From JAVBLT01 sp031553315 (GTDB taxonomy: Bacteria; Verrucomicrobiota; Kiritimatiellia; RFP12; DVOR01), in contig JAVBLT010000045.1 of NCBI GenBank assembly GCA_031553315.1, forward strand, positions 1 through 40,875: 40,875 nucleotides of DNA, written 5' to 3'. Position 1 is the first letter of the stretch. The number at the start of each line of letters is the position of its first letter. A program made the position numbers and the translations under genes. Under the pieces are notes generated by a model. It saw only the letters and a list, made by a program, of their open reading frames with translations. It ran no database searches and was not told the origin of the DNA. Of this stretch, positions 32,433 through 40,745 are shown piece after piece.

Positions 32433-33665
32433 TCACGGTTCCTCCTGCCAGCGGAGGTAGCGCACCGGTTTTTTGGCGTCGCCGGTGTATTGAATGATGG
32501 CGGAGGCGCGGCGGGAAACGTTGCCCACGATTCCCTCCACTTCCACGCGGAAAATGCCTGTGTCGACGGATACATAGCGGCCGATTTCCGCCGGGATGCC
32601 GGGAATGCGGCTGATGAGGTCTGAAACGTCTTTGAAATGGTAATCCTCAAAGGCCGCGTCGCTCGCGGCGGAGGGTCTGTTCACGGCGCTTGCGGCGGTT
32701 CGCAGGGAGGCGGTGGCGCTGCCGCTCTGCACGGCCACGCCTTCGCGCTCTTCGATAATCGCGCCGGCGATGAGCTCGTCGATCTCGGGAATGGTCATGA
32801 GAATCTTGCGGGGCGCGGCGTTGACGTTGATCTTGCCGTCGCCATACGTGGTGAAAAGGTCTTCGATGCCGCCGACCGTGATGTGCTGATCCTCCGGGTC
32901 TTCGGGGTTCCAGACGCCGCCCTTGAGGATGACGGCGTTGTTGCGGTTGAACCCGCGGATGTAGGCCAGCTCGCCGACGGTATCGAGGGGGCCGTTTTTG
33001 GTTTTGTAGGGCACTTCGAGCGTGGTGTAGTAATCGTCTTCGGCGCCATCGGCGGAGGTGGGGGCGCTGTCGGCATCGATCCAGTCGTAAAACGAATCGA
33101 CCAGAACGGATTGATCCTTCTCCGGCACCCCCGCGTTGGTCAGGATTGCCTCCCAGATCAAATCCGCCTCGTTGGCAAACGCCGCTTTTGTGAGCATATT
33201 GATATTCCAGCGCCCCGGTTCGGGCTCAAGGGTGACCTTGATCGCCGCATCGGCCTCGGCCGCTCCTTCGGAGGCCACATTTTCCGTGACGAACTGAAGA
33301 TTGCCCTGCTCATCATACATCAGCTTCTGGAAAACTTCGGCCTTTTGCCCGCGCTGGAGGCGGATGGCCGGCGCGATCCAGCGGTCTTTCTCCACCTCTT
33401 CCTCGGTTTCGTTGCCGGTGACCTGGCGCTGGCGCTCCATCAGCATTTCGCTCAGGACAATGCCCGACTGCACCAGATAATCGGCCTGGCGGCGCGCGCG
33501 CAGCAACACCGCCATCTTGCCGTCGAGATAGGTATCGAGCGTAAACGACATCACAAGCAGGCTCAGCAGGGCAATCGTCCAGATCACGCCGATCAGGGCC
33601 GACCCGTTGCGAGCCGAATCACGCCGTTTTCCACGGAATTTTTGCAAAAAAAGACCCCGAAACAT
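32433..33665 (-). CDS. gspK: Type II secretion minor pseudopilin GspK
   Basis: The protein (410 aa) has a basic leader (1-21) followed by a prepilin-type helix: NG cut before SALIGVIWTIALLSLLVMSF (from residue 22). As is typical for GspK, no Glu is found at +5. The globular part contains the GspK core: RWNINMLTKAA, DLIWEAILTNAG, LVDSFYDWIDADS, GPLDTVGELAYIRG and KINVNAAPRKIL. GspK caps the pseudopilus tip with GspI and GspJ, which are not in the window. The ATG at 33665 has no Shine-Dalgarno sequence and lies about 9 bases past a good -10, so the message may be leaderless. An in-frame TTG six codons on is the alternative start. It is the first gene of the secretion operon. Confidence 0.88.
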   Translation of the reverse strand: MFRGLFLQKFRGKRRDSARNGSALIGVIWTIALLSLLVMSFTLDTYLDGKMAVLLRARRQADYLVQSGIVLSEMLMERQRQVTGNETEEEVEKDRWIAPAIRLQRGQKAEVFQKLMYDEQGNLQFVTENVASEGAAEADAAIKVTLEPEPGRWNINMLTKAAFANEADLIWEAILTNAGVPEKDQSVLVDSFYDWIDADSAPTSADGAEDDYYTTLEVPYKTKNGPLDTVGELAYIRGFNRNNAVILKGGVWNPEDPEDQHITVGGIEDLFTTYGDGKINVNAAPRKILMTIPEIDELIAGAIIEEREGVAVQSGSATASLRTAASAVNRPSAASDAAFEDYHFKDVSDLISRIPGIPAEIGRYVSVDTGIFRVEVEGIVGNVSRRASAIIQYTGDAKKPVRYLRWQEEP

Positions 33666-33673
33666 AGCACATC

Positions 33674-33702
33674 ACTATAGCAGAAACGTCTCTGCATTCC
33701 AA
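33674..33702 (-). promoter_or_regulatory. Sigma-70 promoter of the gspK-L-M-D operon
   Basis: On the minus strand TTGGAA (33697-33702) and TATAGT (33674-33679) are separated by 17 bases. The predicted start site is within a few bases of the gspK ATG (33665). Confidence 0.6.
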
Positions 33703-33799
33703 TTGTTAATTGCAGCTCAAAAAGAGAAACGCCGAAAGCGGTCAAAGATTGTCTGAAAATTGAGGAAAAGGGGAAAAAACGATCGCCTTCACTTATTTA

Positions 33800-33828
33800 T
33801 TGCCGCACGCGAAGCGATGTGATACTCT
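33800..33828 (+). promoter_or_regulatory. Candidate sigma-70 promoter of the DEAD-box helicase
   Basis: TTGCCG (33800-33805), 17 bases, then TACTCT (33823-33828), giving a leader of about 30 bases before ATG 33867. The stretch 33703-33799 between the two divergent promoters is A-rich; I see no further element in it. Confidence 0.45.
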
Positions 33829-33866
33829 CCCCGGCTTTCACACATCAAGAAAGTGGCACGCACATC

Positions 33867-35693
33867 ATGGGTATATCGTTTGATTCGCTGGGTTTGAAAG
33901 AAGAATTGCTCCAGGCCGTGGCCGGGCTCGGGTTCCAGGAGGCCATGCCCATTCAGGCCGAAGCCATACCCAGACTCATCGCCGGCGACATTCCCGATTT
34001 CGTGGGCCTCGCCCAGACCGGCACGGGCAAAACCTGCGCCTACGGCCTGCCCATTCTCCAGCGCATCAACCCCGCCGTGCCCGTGCCCCAGGCGCTGATC
34101 CTCTCGCCCACCCGCGAGCTCTGCCTGCAGATCTCCGATGAAATGACGAAATTCGCCAGCCACCTGGGCGGCGTCAAAGTGGCGGCCGTTTACGGCGGCG
34201 CCAGCATCGAGGGGCAAATGCGCCAGATCCGCCGCGGCGCCCATGTGATCGCCGCCACCCCCGGCCGCCTCATCGACCTGCTCGGCCGCGGCGCGTTCGA
34301 CCTCGGCGCCGTTGAGATCGTCGTTCTCGACGAGGCCGACGAGATGCTCGACATGGGCTTCCAGGACGAGCTCAACGCCATCCTCGAACAGGTTCCTCAA
34401 ACCGCCAAAACCTGGCTCTTCTCGGCCACCATGCCCGCCGGCGTCGCCAAAATCGCCAGGCAATACCTGACCGACCCCATCGAGGTCACCGTCGGCAACC
34501 GCAATGAAACCGCCGCCAACATCACCCATCAGCTCTACCGCGTGCAGGAGCGCCGCCGCTACGAAAGCATCCGCAGGATCATCGACTACACCCCGGAAAT
34601 GTTTGGCCTCGTCTTCTGCCGCACGCGATCCGACACGCAGGAACTCTCCGAAAAGCTCATGCACGACGGCTGCTACGCCGAAGCCCTCCACGGCGACCTC
34701 TCCCAGGCTCAGCGCGACGCCGTCATGCGCAAATTCCGCAGCCACACCGTCCGCATCCTCGTCGCGACCGACGTCGCCGCCCGCGGCCTCGATGTGGACG
34801 ACGTCACCCACGTCATCCACTACCATCTGCCCGACGATCCCGCCGTTTACACCCACCGCAGCGGCCGCACCGCCCGCGCCGGAAAATCCGGCCATTCCAT
34901 CGTCCTCGCCTGCCCGCGCGACACCCGCAAGCTCGCCGAGATCGAGCGCCACTGCCGCCTCACCCTCGAGACCTGCGCCATTCCCGGCGGCGACGCCATC
35001 CAGCAGCGCCATATCCAGGCCCTCGTCGACGATCTTCTCGAGGCCCGCCCCTGCGAGCGCCCCATCATCGCCCGCGAGCTCCCCCGCGCCCTTGAATCCC
35101 TCCAGGATCTCACCAAAGAAGACCTCCTCGCCCGCTTGCTCGACATCCGCCTGCGCCCCCTCATGGATCAGTATGCCGACGCTCCCGACCTCAATCCCCC
35201 CCCCCGCGGCGAACGCGAACGCCCCGAGCGCCGCCACCCCGGCGACACCCCCGTCGGCGGAGACCGCAGCTCCTTCAGCCGCGACCGCGACGCCGGGCGC
35301 GAAATGCAGCGCATCATGATCAACGTCGGCGGGCTCGACCACATCCGCCAGGGGGCCATCGTCCGCGTGGTCTGCGAGGCCGCCGGCATTCAATCTTCCG
35401 ACATCGGCGCCATCGACATCAAACGCGAATTCTCCTTTTTCGACGTCGACAAACGCGTCGCCCCCCAGGTTCTCTCCACCCTCCCCGGCGCCGAGCTCGA
35501 CGGCCGCCGCCTCGAAGTCCGCCCGGTCGATTCCGAGCGCCCCCTGCGCTCCTCCCGCCCTCCCCGCGATCCCGAGTTCAAGCCCTACCGGAAAGCCCCT
35601 CCCCGCGACTCCAAAGGCGGCCCCAAATTCGGGAAAAAGCCCTCCGAAAAGCCCTTCTACAAAAAAATCAACAAACGCCCCCCCGAAAAATAA
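33867..35693 (+). CDS. DEAD-box ATP-dependent RNA helicase with DbpA-type RNA-binding domain
   Basis: The protein (608 aa) has the full motif set: Q motif (GFQEAMPIQAEAIP), AQTGTGKT (about 49-56), PTREL, TPGRLID, DEAD (155-158), SAT, ATDVAARGLD and HRSGRTARAG. After the two RecA-like domains come an Arg/Pro-rich linker (about 450-490), a DbpA-type RNA-binding domain (about 490-565; MQRIMINVGGLD.IRQGAIVRVVCEAAGI) and a Lys/Pro-rich tail. This layout is that of CsdA/DeaD, helicases for ribosome assembly and cold adaptation. ATG 33867 is chosen over an upstream GTG (33819), which would lie inside the predicted promoter. The Shine-Dalgarno sequence is weak. The gene stands alone and ends at a terminator. 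Confidence 0.93.
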   Translation: MGISFDSLGLKEELLQAVAGLGFQEAMPIQAEAIPRLIAGDIPDFVGLAQTGTGKTCAYGLPILQRINPAVPVPQALILSPTRELCLQISDEMTKFASHLGGVKVAAVYGGASIEGQMRQIRRGAHVIAATPGRLIDLLGRGAFDLGAVEIVVLDEADEMLDMGFQDELNAILEQVPQTAKTWLFSATMPAGVAKIARQYLTDPIEVTVGNRNETAANITHQLYRVQERRRYESIRRIIDYTPEMFGLVFCRTRSDTQELSEKLMHDGCYAEALHGDLSQAQRDAVMRKFRSHTVRILVATDVAARGLDVDDVTHVIHYHLPDDPAVYTHRSGRTARAGKSGHSIVLACPRDTRKLAEIERHCRLTLETCAIPGGDAIQQRHIQALVDDLLEARPCERPIIARELPRALESLQDLTKEDLLARLLDIRLRPLMDQYADAPDLNPPPRGERERPERRHPGDTPVGGDRSSFSRDRDAGREMQRIMINVGGLDHIRQGAIVRVVCEAAGIQSSDIGAIDIKREFSFFDVDKRVAPQVLSTLPGAELDGRRLEVRPVDSERPLRSSRPPRDPEFKPYRKAPPRDSKGGPKFGKKPSEKPFYKKINKRPPEK

Positions 35694-35712
35694 TCCCCGT
35701 TTCACCTCAGCG

Positions 35713-35753
35713 AAAAGACCGCGCGGCCCAAACAGGCTGCGCGGTCTTTTTTT
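35713..35753 (+). terminator. Rho-independent terminator after the DEAD-box gene
   Basis: Stem AAAAGACCGCGC (35713-35724) pairs with GCGCGGTCTTTT (35739-35750), with further GGCC/GGCT pairing inside, followed by seven T's (35747-35753). With four A's on the left arm it may also act weakly on the convergent phosphatase gene. Confidence 0.88.
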
Positions 35754-35771
35754 GCAGGGCTTGGCAAAGGG

Positions 35772-36566
35772 TTACGCCTCGGCGGCAAGCATCGGCTGGA
35801 TTTTGGCTTTGATTGCGGAATGAAGGTGGCTGTTGCTTCCGAGGAAGGCCAGGCGGCCGTCGGGGCGGGTTTTGAGGGTTTCGCCGAGGCCTCCGGCTCG
35901 TTGGAGGATAAGGGCGCCGGCGGCGATGTCCCAAATGTAAAGGCCCGATTCGAAGAAGGCGTCGGTGGCGCCTTCGGCCACGAGGCAGATGTCGAGCGCG
36001 GCGGCGCCGAGAATGCGGGGGCGCTGGGCAATTTCGGCGATGGCGCGCATGTAGCGGAACGCGTGGGCGCCAAGATCCCATTTGTCGGCGCCGGTGCCGA
36101 TGAGGGCGCGGTCGGCCGCGGCGGTTTGAGACACGCTGACGGGGTGGCCGTTGCACAGGGCGGGGGTCTCGAGGGAGGCTTCGTAGAGGCGGTGCATTTC
36201 GGGGGCGTAGACGCAGCCGGCGAGGGTTTTTCCGCCGCGGCGGACGGCGACGGAGGCGCACCACATGGGCAGGCCGTGGAAGAAGTTGACGGTGCCGTCG
36301 ATGGGGTCGATGACCCATTCGTAGGCATCGGGGCCGGCGGGTTGGCGGCGGGAATCTTCTTCGCCGAGCATGGCGTGGCGGGGGAAGATGGCGCGGATGG
36401 CGCTTTCGGCGGCCTGCTGGGCCTCGACGTCGAGCACGTGTTTGATGTCGTTGCGGGATTGGGCGATGGTTTCGTGGCGGCGGTGGAGGTTGGCGAGGAC
36501 GTGTTCCGCGGCGCGGCGGGCGGCGTGGACGCAAACGGCCTGGAGGTGAGCGGGGGAGAGGGTCAT
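35772..36566 (-). CDS. Inositol-monophosphatase family phosphatase
   Basis: The protein (264 aa) carries the metal-binding motifs of the IMPase family: GEED (68-71), WVIDPIDGTVNFFHGLP (84-100) and WDIAAGAL (212-219). Members dephosphorylate inositol phosphates, fructose-1,6-bisphosphate, 3'-phosphoadenosine phosphates or histidinol phosphate, using Mg2+ in the cytoplasm. DGTVNFFHG is most like SuhB-type enzymes, but the substrate cannot be fixed by eye. The start overlaps the stop of the preceding exported-protein gene (ATGA 36563-36566). It is the last gene of the ATPase operon. Confidence 0.9.
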   Translation of the reverse strand: MTLSPAHLQAVCVHAARRAAEHVLANLHRRHETIAQSRNDIKHVLDVEAQQAAESAIRAIFPRHAMLGEEDSRRQPAGPDAYEWVIDPIDGTVNFFHGLPMWCASVAVRRGGKTLAGCVYAPEMHRLYEASLETPALCNGHPVSVSQTAAADRALIGTGADKWDLGAHAFRYMRAIAEIAQRPRILGAAALDICLVAEGATDAFFESGLYIWDIAAGALILQRAGGLGETLKTRPDGRLAFLGSNSHLHSAIKAKIQPMLAAEA

Positions 36567-37411
36567 GGCGTGGCTCCGGGGAGGGCGGCCGTCTTGGAGA
36601 GAAGGGTGACGAGCCGCGGGGTGAGGGTGAGGGTGAGGTCGACGTGTTCGCCTTGCCGGCGGATGACGGCGTTTCGGCTGAGGTAGGCGGCGAGGGCGGG
36701 TTCCTGGCTGAGCAGGATGCCGAGGAGGGCTTTGAGGGCGAAGAGAGAATCGCAGACGCCGAGGCCTTTTTCGGAATCGAGCGCCTGAAAGCGCCCGTGC
36801 ATGATCAAGGCGTCATCGGCGCCGGGGGTGAGAGAGAGGGTGGCCAGGCGGATGTTGCGGGCTTGCTCGATGGGTTTGGCGGTGAGGGCGGCGGTAATGG
36901 CGTGCTTGATGTTTTTCGCTTTCTTCCCGGGCTGGTCGTCGAAAAAAAGGTGAAGATCGGTCATGCGCCCGGCGGCGATTTCGCCGGGGAGCAGCGCGGG
37001 AGGCGGCGCCTGGGGGGCGGAGGGGGATGCCGCGGCGAGGGCGGTCTTTAAATCGGTTCCGCTTCGGGCGGTCTGAACCACGAGCAAGGCATGGGGGGAG
37101 AGCACAATGGCGGCGCCGTCTTCTTCAGGCGCCCAGGGGGCTTTGAGGGCGGCCGCGTTGCCGCCCTCGAGGTGGATGGCATACCAGCTCGGCGCGGCGA
37201 ACAGGGTAAGCTCTTTTACGCCCTCCCACAGCGCGGGATTGAATTCGGGATCCAGGCGGAGCCGGGCCTCGAGCGCCTGGCCGAAGGGGCTGGCGCGCAG
37301 GGAGGGCACGTCGACCAGCAGCAAGGCCTGGGCCTCGGCGGGAACACTTGGAGCGGCGAAGGCGCCGGCAGCCGCCCAGCACGCCGCCAGCAGCAGGAGC
37401 TTCTTTTTCAT
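36563..37411 (-). CDS. Exported protein of unknown function
   Basis: The product (282 aa) has a clear signal peptide (MKKKLLLLAACWAAAGAFA, cleavage near residue 19-20) and no further membrane segment or lipobox, so it is likely periplasmic. It starts with a LLLVDVPSLRASPFGQALEARL segment, has an Ala/Pro-rich loop at about 125-145, and no motif or cofactor site that I recognise. The overall strand/helix pattern resembles exported proteins of unknown function found in planctomycete/verrucomicrobial-type genomes; that is an impression only. It is fused by ATGA overlaps to the P-type ATPase upstream (37408-37411) and the phosphatase downstream, so expression is probably coupled. Confidence 0.8.
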   Translation of the reverse strand: MKKKLLLLAACWAAAGAFAAPSVPAEAQALLLVDVPSLRASPFGQALEARLRLDPEFNPALWEGVKELTLFAAPSWYAIHLEGGNAAALKAPWAPEEDGAAIVLSPHALLVVQTARSGTDLKTALAAASPSAPQAPPPALLPGEIAAGRMTDLHLFFDDQPGKKAKNIKHAITAALTAKPIEQARNIRLATLSLTPGADDALIMHGRFQALDSEKGLGVCDSLFALKALLGILLSQEPALAAYLSRNAVIRRQGEHVDLTLTLTPRLVTLLSKTAALPGATP

Positions 37412-40011
37412 TGGAGGGCTGCTTTTTTACGATTGCGCAGGCGGGCGACCGCTTTGTCGATTTCATCCTCGGCCAGGGTCACGCCCACGAAGGCGGCCAC
37501 AACCATCCATTGCCGGAGGGTGGGTATGGCGAGGCGGAAGGCTTCGCGGAAGGCAGGCACAATGAAGAGGAGCGCCATCATGGCGGCGGAGGCGGCGGTG
37601 GCGGCGTAGAGCCAGGGGTTGTGACCGTTGCCTTTGGCGAAGAGGGAATCGGTTTTGGAGCGGAGGGTCACGCCGCGGAAGATCTGCGTGAAAGCGAGCG
37701 TGCTGAAGCCAAGGGTTTGACCGAGCTTGTGACCGCCCTGATGCACGCCGATGAAGTAGGCCGCGAGGGTGACGGCGGTGACGACGCAGCCCTGCACGAC
37801 GATGCGGCGGATCATGTGGGCGTCGAACAGGCTGCCGGATCGCACGGGGGGCACATCCATCCCCGTGCGTTCGGCGGGGTCCACGCCGAGGGCAAGGGCG
37901 GGGAGGCTGGCGGTGGCGAGGTTGACCCAGAGGATGTGTACGGCGAGGTAAGGGGAGCCCCAGTTGAAGAGGGTGGCGAGGGTGAGCGTCATCACCTCGG
38001 CGGAGTTGCCGGCGAGGAGAAAACGGATGACCTTCTGGATGTTGCGGTAAATGCGGCGGCCTTCGCGCACGGCGGAGACGATGGTGGTGAAGCGGTCGTC
38101 GAGCAAGACCATATCGGCGGCCTCTTTGGCCACATCGGTGCCGGTGATGCCCATGGCCACGCCGATATCGGCGGCTTTGAGAGCGGGGGCGTCGTTGACG
38201 CCGTCGCCGGTCATGGCGGCGATTTCGCCATTGGCCCGCAGGGCTCGGATGATGCGGAGCTTGTCGCTGGGCGACACGCGGGCGAAGACCGCCACGCGAT
38301 CGATGGCGGCGGTGAGGGCATCGTCGTCCAAATCAGCCAGTTCGGGGCCGGTCATCACGCAATAGCCTTCGCGCATCACGCCGAGCCGGGTCGCGATGGC
38401 GGCAGCGGTGATTTTATGGTCGCCGGTGATCATCACGGTGCGGATTCCCGCGCGGCGGCAGGCGGCCACGGCGGCGGCCACTTCTTCGCGGGGCGGATCG
38501 ATCATGCCGGTCACGCCGAGGAAGCAGAGGTTTTCCTCAAGATCCCGATCCCGGGCGGGCGCTTCGCTCCAGGCGCGGCGGGCAAAACCAAGCACGCGAA
38601 GAGCCTGGGCCGACATCGCCTCCACTTTGGCCTGAATGGTTTGGCGCAGGGCGCCGGTCATCGGCACTTCGCCCGAAGGCGTGAGCAGGGTCGCGCAGCG
38701 GGGCAGGATGGAATCCGCGGCGCCTTTGGTGTAGGAGAGGAGGGTTCCATCGGGGAGGCGGTGAAGGGTGGTCATGCGTTTGCGGTCGGAATCGAAGGGC
38801 ATTTCGGCCACGCGGGAGAGGCTTCCGCGAAGAGCGCCGATGGCGATTCCGCGCTCGCGGGAAAACTGGAGGAGCGCGGTTTCGGTGGGGTCGCCGAGCA
38901 TGGAGTCATCGCCTTGCATCACGGCGTCGTTGCACAGCGCGCAGGCGCGGAAAAGGTCGTCGGAGAGAGGTTCGGCCTCGGTCACGGTCATGCGGTTCAG
39001 CGTCATGGTTCCGGTTTTGTCGCTGCAGATCACGGTGGCGCTGCCGAGCGTCTCCACGGCCGGCAAGTGGCGGATGAGCGCCTGTTTGCGCGCCATGCGC
39101 CGCACGCCCAGCGCCATCACGACCGTGGCAGTGGCGGGCAGACCTTCGGGAATCACCGAAATGGCCAGCGAAATGGAAATCATCAGCAGCGGGACAAGGG
39201 GCTGACCGTAGAGAAAGCCCACGCCGAAAATCAGCACGCAGGCCGCGAGACCGGCGGCGGTGATGGCTTTTCCGGCGGCGTTGAGCTTGCGTTTGAGGTT
39301 GGTGTCGAAGGGTTCTTCCTCTTCGAGCATCTTGGCGATGCGGCCGACTTCGGTCTCCATGCCGGTCGCGGCGACCACCCCCACCCCGCGGCCATACATC
39401 ACAATCGAGGAGGAAAACGCCATGTTGAAACGGTCGCCAAGCGGCGCGCCCGGCTCCACGGCGGCGCCGGCGGCTTTCTCCACCGGCACCGATTCACCGG
39501 TCAGCGCCGCCTCCTGAATGCGCAGGTCGGCGCAGGTCAGCAACCGCAAATCGGCCGGGACCATGGAGCCGTCGGCAAGCGCGACCACATCGCCGGGCAC
39601 AAGCTCCTCCGAGGGAATCATCACCGACTCGCCGCCGCGAAACACATGCGCCTGCGGGCTGCTCAGCTTGCGGAGCGCTTCAATGGCGGCCGTGGCTTTG
39701 CGTTCCTGAATCACGCTGATGACCACATTGACCACAATGATCAGCAGAATCACAGCCGCTTCGGACCATTCGTTGAGAAAAACCGAAAGCACCGCCGCCG
39801 CGCCCAGGATGACCATCATCAGATCCGTGAGCTGTTCCCGGATCATTTTAAAGAGCGGCTTGGGCGGTTTACGCGTCAACGCATTGGGGCCGCGGGTGCG
39901 CAACCGTTCGCGGGCGGCCTCGGGCGAGAGCCCCTTTTCCGAGGTTTCCAGGCGTTGCAACACCGTTTCAAGCGGTTCGGCATACATCCACTTCGAGTCG
40001 TCCAGCGGCAT
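37408..40011 (-). CDS. P-type (P2-like) cation-transporting ATPase lacking the M6 aspartate
   Basis: The protein (867 aa) has all P-type domains: N-terminal cation-ATPase segment, actuator loop with LTGESVPVEK, PEGLPA in M4, the phosphorylated Asp D331 in CSDKTGTM, MITGDH and GDGVNDAPALK hinge motifs, and a six-helix C-terminal block. It resembles SERCA-type Ca2+ pumps (ILWVNLxTxxLPA in M6). By spacing, the SERCA site residues N768, E771, N796 and T799 correspond to N669, E672, N697 and T700 here, but the position of D800 is Ala (A701). Calcium transport therefore cannot be assumed; another cation or altered stoichiometry is possible. AAGGG precedes the ATG. It is the first gene of a three-gene operon. 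Confidence 0.9.
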   Translation of the reverse strand: MPLDDSKWMYAEPLETVLQRLETSEKGLSPEAARERLRTRGPNALTRKPPKPLFKMIREQLTDLMMVILGAAAVLSVFLNEWSEAAVILLIIVVNVVISVIQERKATAAIEALRKLSSPQAHVFRGGESVMIPSEELVPGDVVALADGSMVPADLRLLTCADLRIQEAALTGESVPVEKAAGAAVEPGAPLGDRFNMAFSSSIVMYGRGVGVVAATGMETEVGRIAKMLEEEEPFDTNLKRKLNAAGKAITAAGLAACVLIFGVGFLYGQPLVPLLMISISLAISVIPEGLPATATVVMALGVRRMARKQALIRHLPAVETLGSATVICSDKTGTMTLNRMTVTEAEPLSDDLFRACALCNDAVMQGDDSMLGDPTETALLQFSRERGIAIGALRGSLSRVAEMPFDSDRKRMTTLHRLPDGTLLSYTKGAADSILPRCATLLTPSGEVPMTGALRQTIQAKVEAMSAQALRVLGFARRAWSEAPARDRDLEENLCFLGVTGMIDPPREEVAAAVAACRRAGIRTVMITGDHKITAAAIATRLGVMREGYCVMTGPELADLDDDALTAAIDRVAVFARVSPSDKLRIIRALRANGEIAAMTGDGVNDAPALKAADIGVAMGITGTDVAKEAADMVLLDDRFTTIVSAVREGRRIYRNIQKVIRFLLAGNSAEVMTLTLATLFNWGSPYLAVHILWVNLATASLPALALGVDPAERTGMDVPPVRSGSLFDAHMIRRIVVQGCVVTAVTLAAYFIGVHQGGHKLGQTLGFSTLAFTQIFRGVTLRSKTDSLFAKGNGHNPWLYAATAASAAMMALLFIVPAFREAFRLAIPTLRQWMVVAAFVGVTLAEDEIDKAVARLRNRKKAALQ

Positions 40012-40042
40012 GGGGATCCCTTTCGTGAAAAAATGAGCGGTG

Positions 40043-40048
40043 AGTATA
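40043..40048 (-). promoter_or_regulatory. Candidate -10 box for the P-type ATPase operon
   Basis: On the minus strand TATACT lies about 31 bases before the ATPase ATG. The -35 region (around TAGGAA, 17 bases away) is poor, so only the -10 is listed. The remaining 40049-40095 stretch before trmB is A/T-rich; I could not place a trmB promoter with confidence. Confidence 0.4.
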
Positions 40049-40095
40049 ACTGTTTTGGCTTGCTTTTCCTACATTTTTTCTTAGGATGTTTCGCC

Positions 40096-40689
40096 ATGCA
40101 AGCAGAAAACCCAACCCGGATCATCCAGATCAGCCTTGATCAAAAAAGCCTTGATTTCGATGCCATTGTGCCGCCCGGCACCCCCGCCGAGCTCGAAATA
40201 GGCTGCGGCCACGGCCATTTCCTCGTGGCCCGCGCGGCAAAAAACCCCCATATCCGCTACATCGGCATCGAGCGCATGATGGATCGCGTGCGCCGGATAG
40301 ACAGAAAGGCCGAGGCCGCCGGCCTTGCCAACCTCACCGTGTTGCGCGTGGAAGCCGGGCGCTGTTTTTCCGCCCTTCTGCCCGACCGCCGCCTCCGAGC
40401 CGTCTACCTCTTTTTCCCCGATCCCTGGCCCAAGCGCCGCCACCACAAAAACCGCCTCTTCGGCGAGACCTTCGCCGGCGACCTCTTCCGCACCCTCGAA
40501 CCCGGCGGCTTCATCCACATCGCCACCGACCACGAGGAATACTTCCGCCAGATGCGCGGCTACCTCCTCGCCGATCCCCGCTTCACCGAAACCCCCGCCC
40601 TCCAGCGCCCCGACGATGAAAAAACCTGCTTCGAGCAACGCTTCATCGACCAAGGCCTCCCCACCTACGCCTGCTCCTTCCAAAGATGA
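40096..40689 (+). CDS. trmB: tRNA (guanine-N7-)-methyltransferase TrmB
   Basis: The 197-residue protein methylates G46 of tRNAs with SAM. It has motif I LEIGCGHGHFL, the family's IGIER, and the hallmark FFPDPWPKRRHHKNRLF, followed by GGFIHIATDHEEYF and an ending like FEQRFIDQGLPTYACSF. All match TrmB/YggH. Length is slightly short, with a trimmed N terminus, as in many bacterial members. ATG 40096 is chosen because AGGA lies about 9 bases upstream; the frame is open far upstream, but only as a shadow of the ATPase gene. The stop overlaps the start of a short, interrupted frame (ATGA 40686-40689). Confidence 0.93.
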   Translation: MQAENPTRIIQISLDQKSLDFDAIVPPGTPAELEIGCGHGHFLVARAAKNPHIRYIGIERMMDRVRRIDRKAEAAGLANLTVLRVEAGRCFSALLPDRRLRAVYLFFPDPWPKRRHHKNRLFGETFAGDLFRTLEPGGFIHIATDHEEYFRQMRGYLLADPRFTETPALQRPDDEKTCFEQRFIDQGLPTYACSFQR

Positions 40690-40745
40690 CCATCGGCATC
40701 CACCGAGCCGCCGACCGCGATGCAGTTAGAGCATGTTTCGAATGA
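40686..40745 (+). pseudogene. Short reading frame after trmB, cut by hairpin element
   Basis: ATG 40686 overlaps the trmB stop (ATGA), the coupling style used throughout this window. The frame encodes MTIGIHRAADRDAV and then enters the inserted hairpin element at TA 40727-40728, where it ends at TGA 40743-40745. The start (xIxRAxxxDAxA) is reminiscent of the N terminus of GNAT acetyltransferases, but 14 residues are too few to be sure. It is probably the stub of a gene whose remainder lies beyond the element, or a chance frame. Confidence 0.4.

Noticed and set aside
33852..33868. TGGCACG just before the DEAD-box start, like a sigma-54 -24 element
   Set aside because: The matching -12 TTGC at the required spacing is missing, and it lies after a better sigma-70 promoter.
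37348..40095. Long plus-strand open frame leading into trmB
   Set aside because: It is antisense to the P-type ATPase; only the part from ATG 40096, with a ribosome site, matches TrmB.
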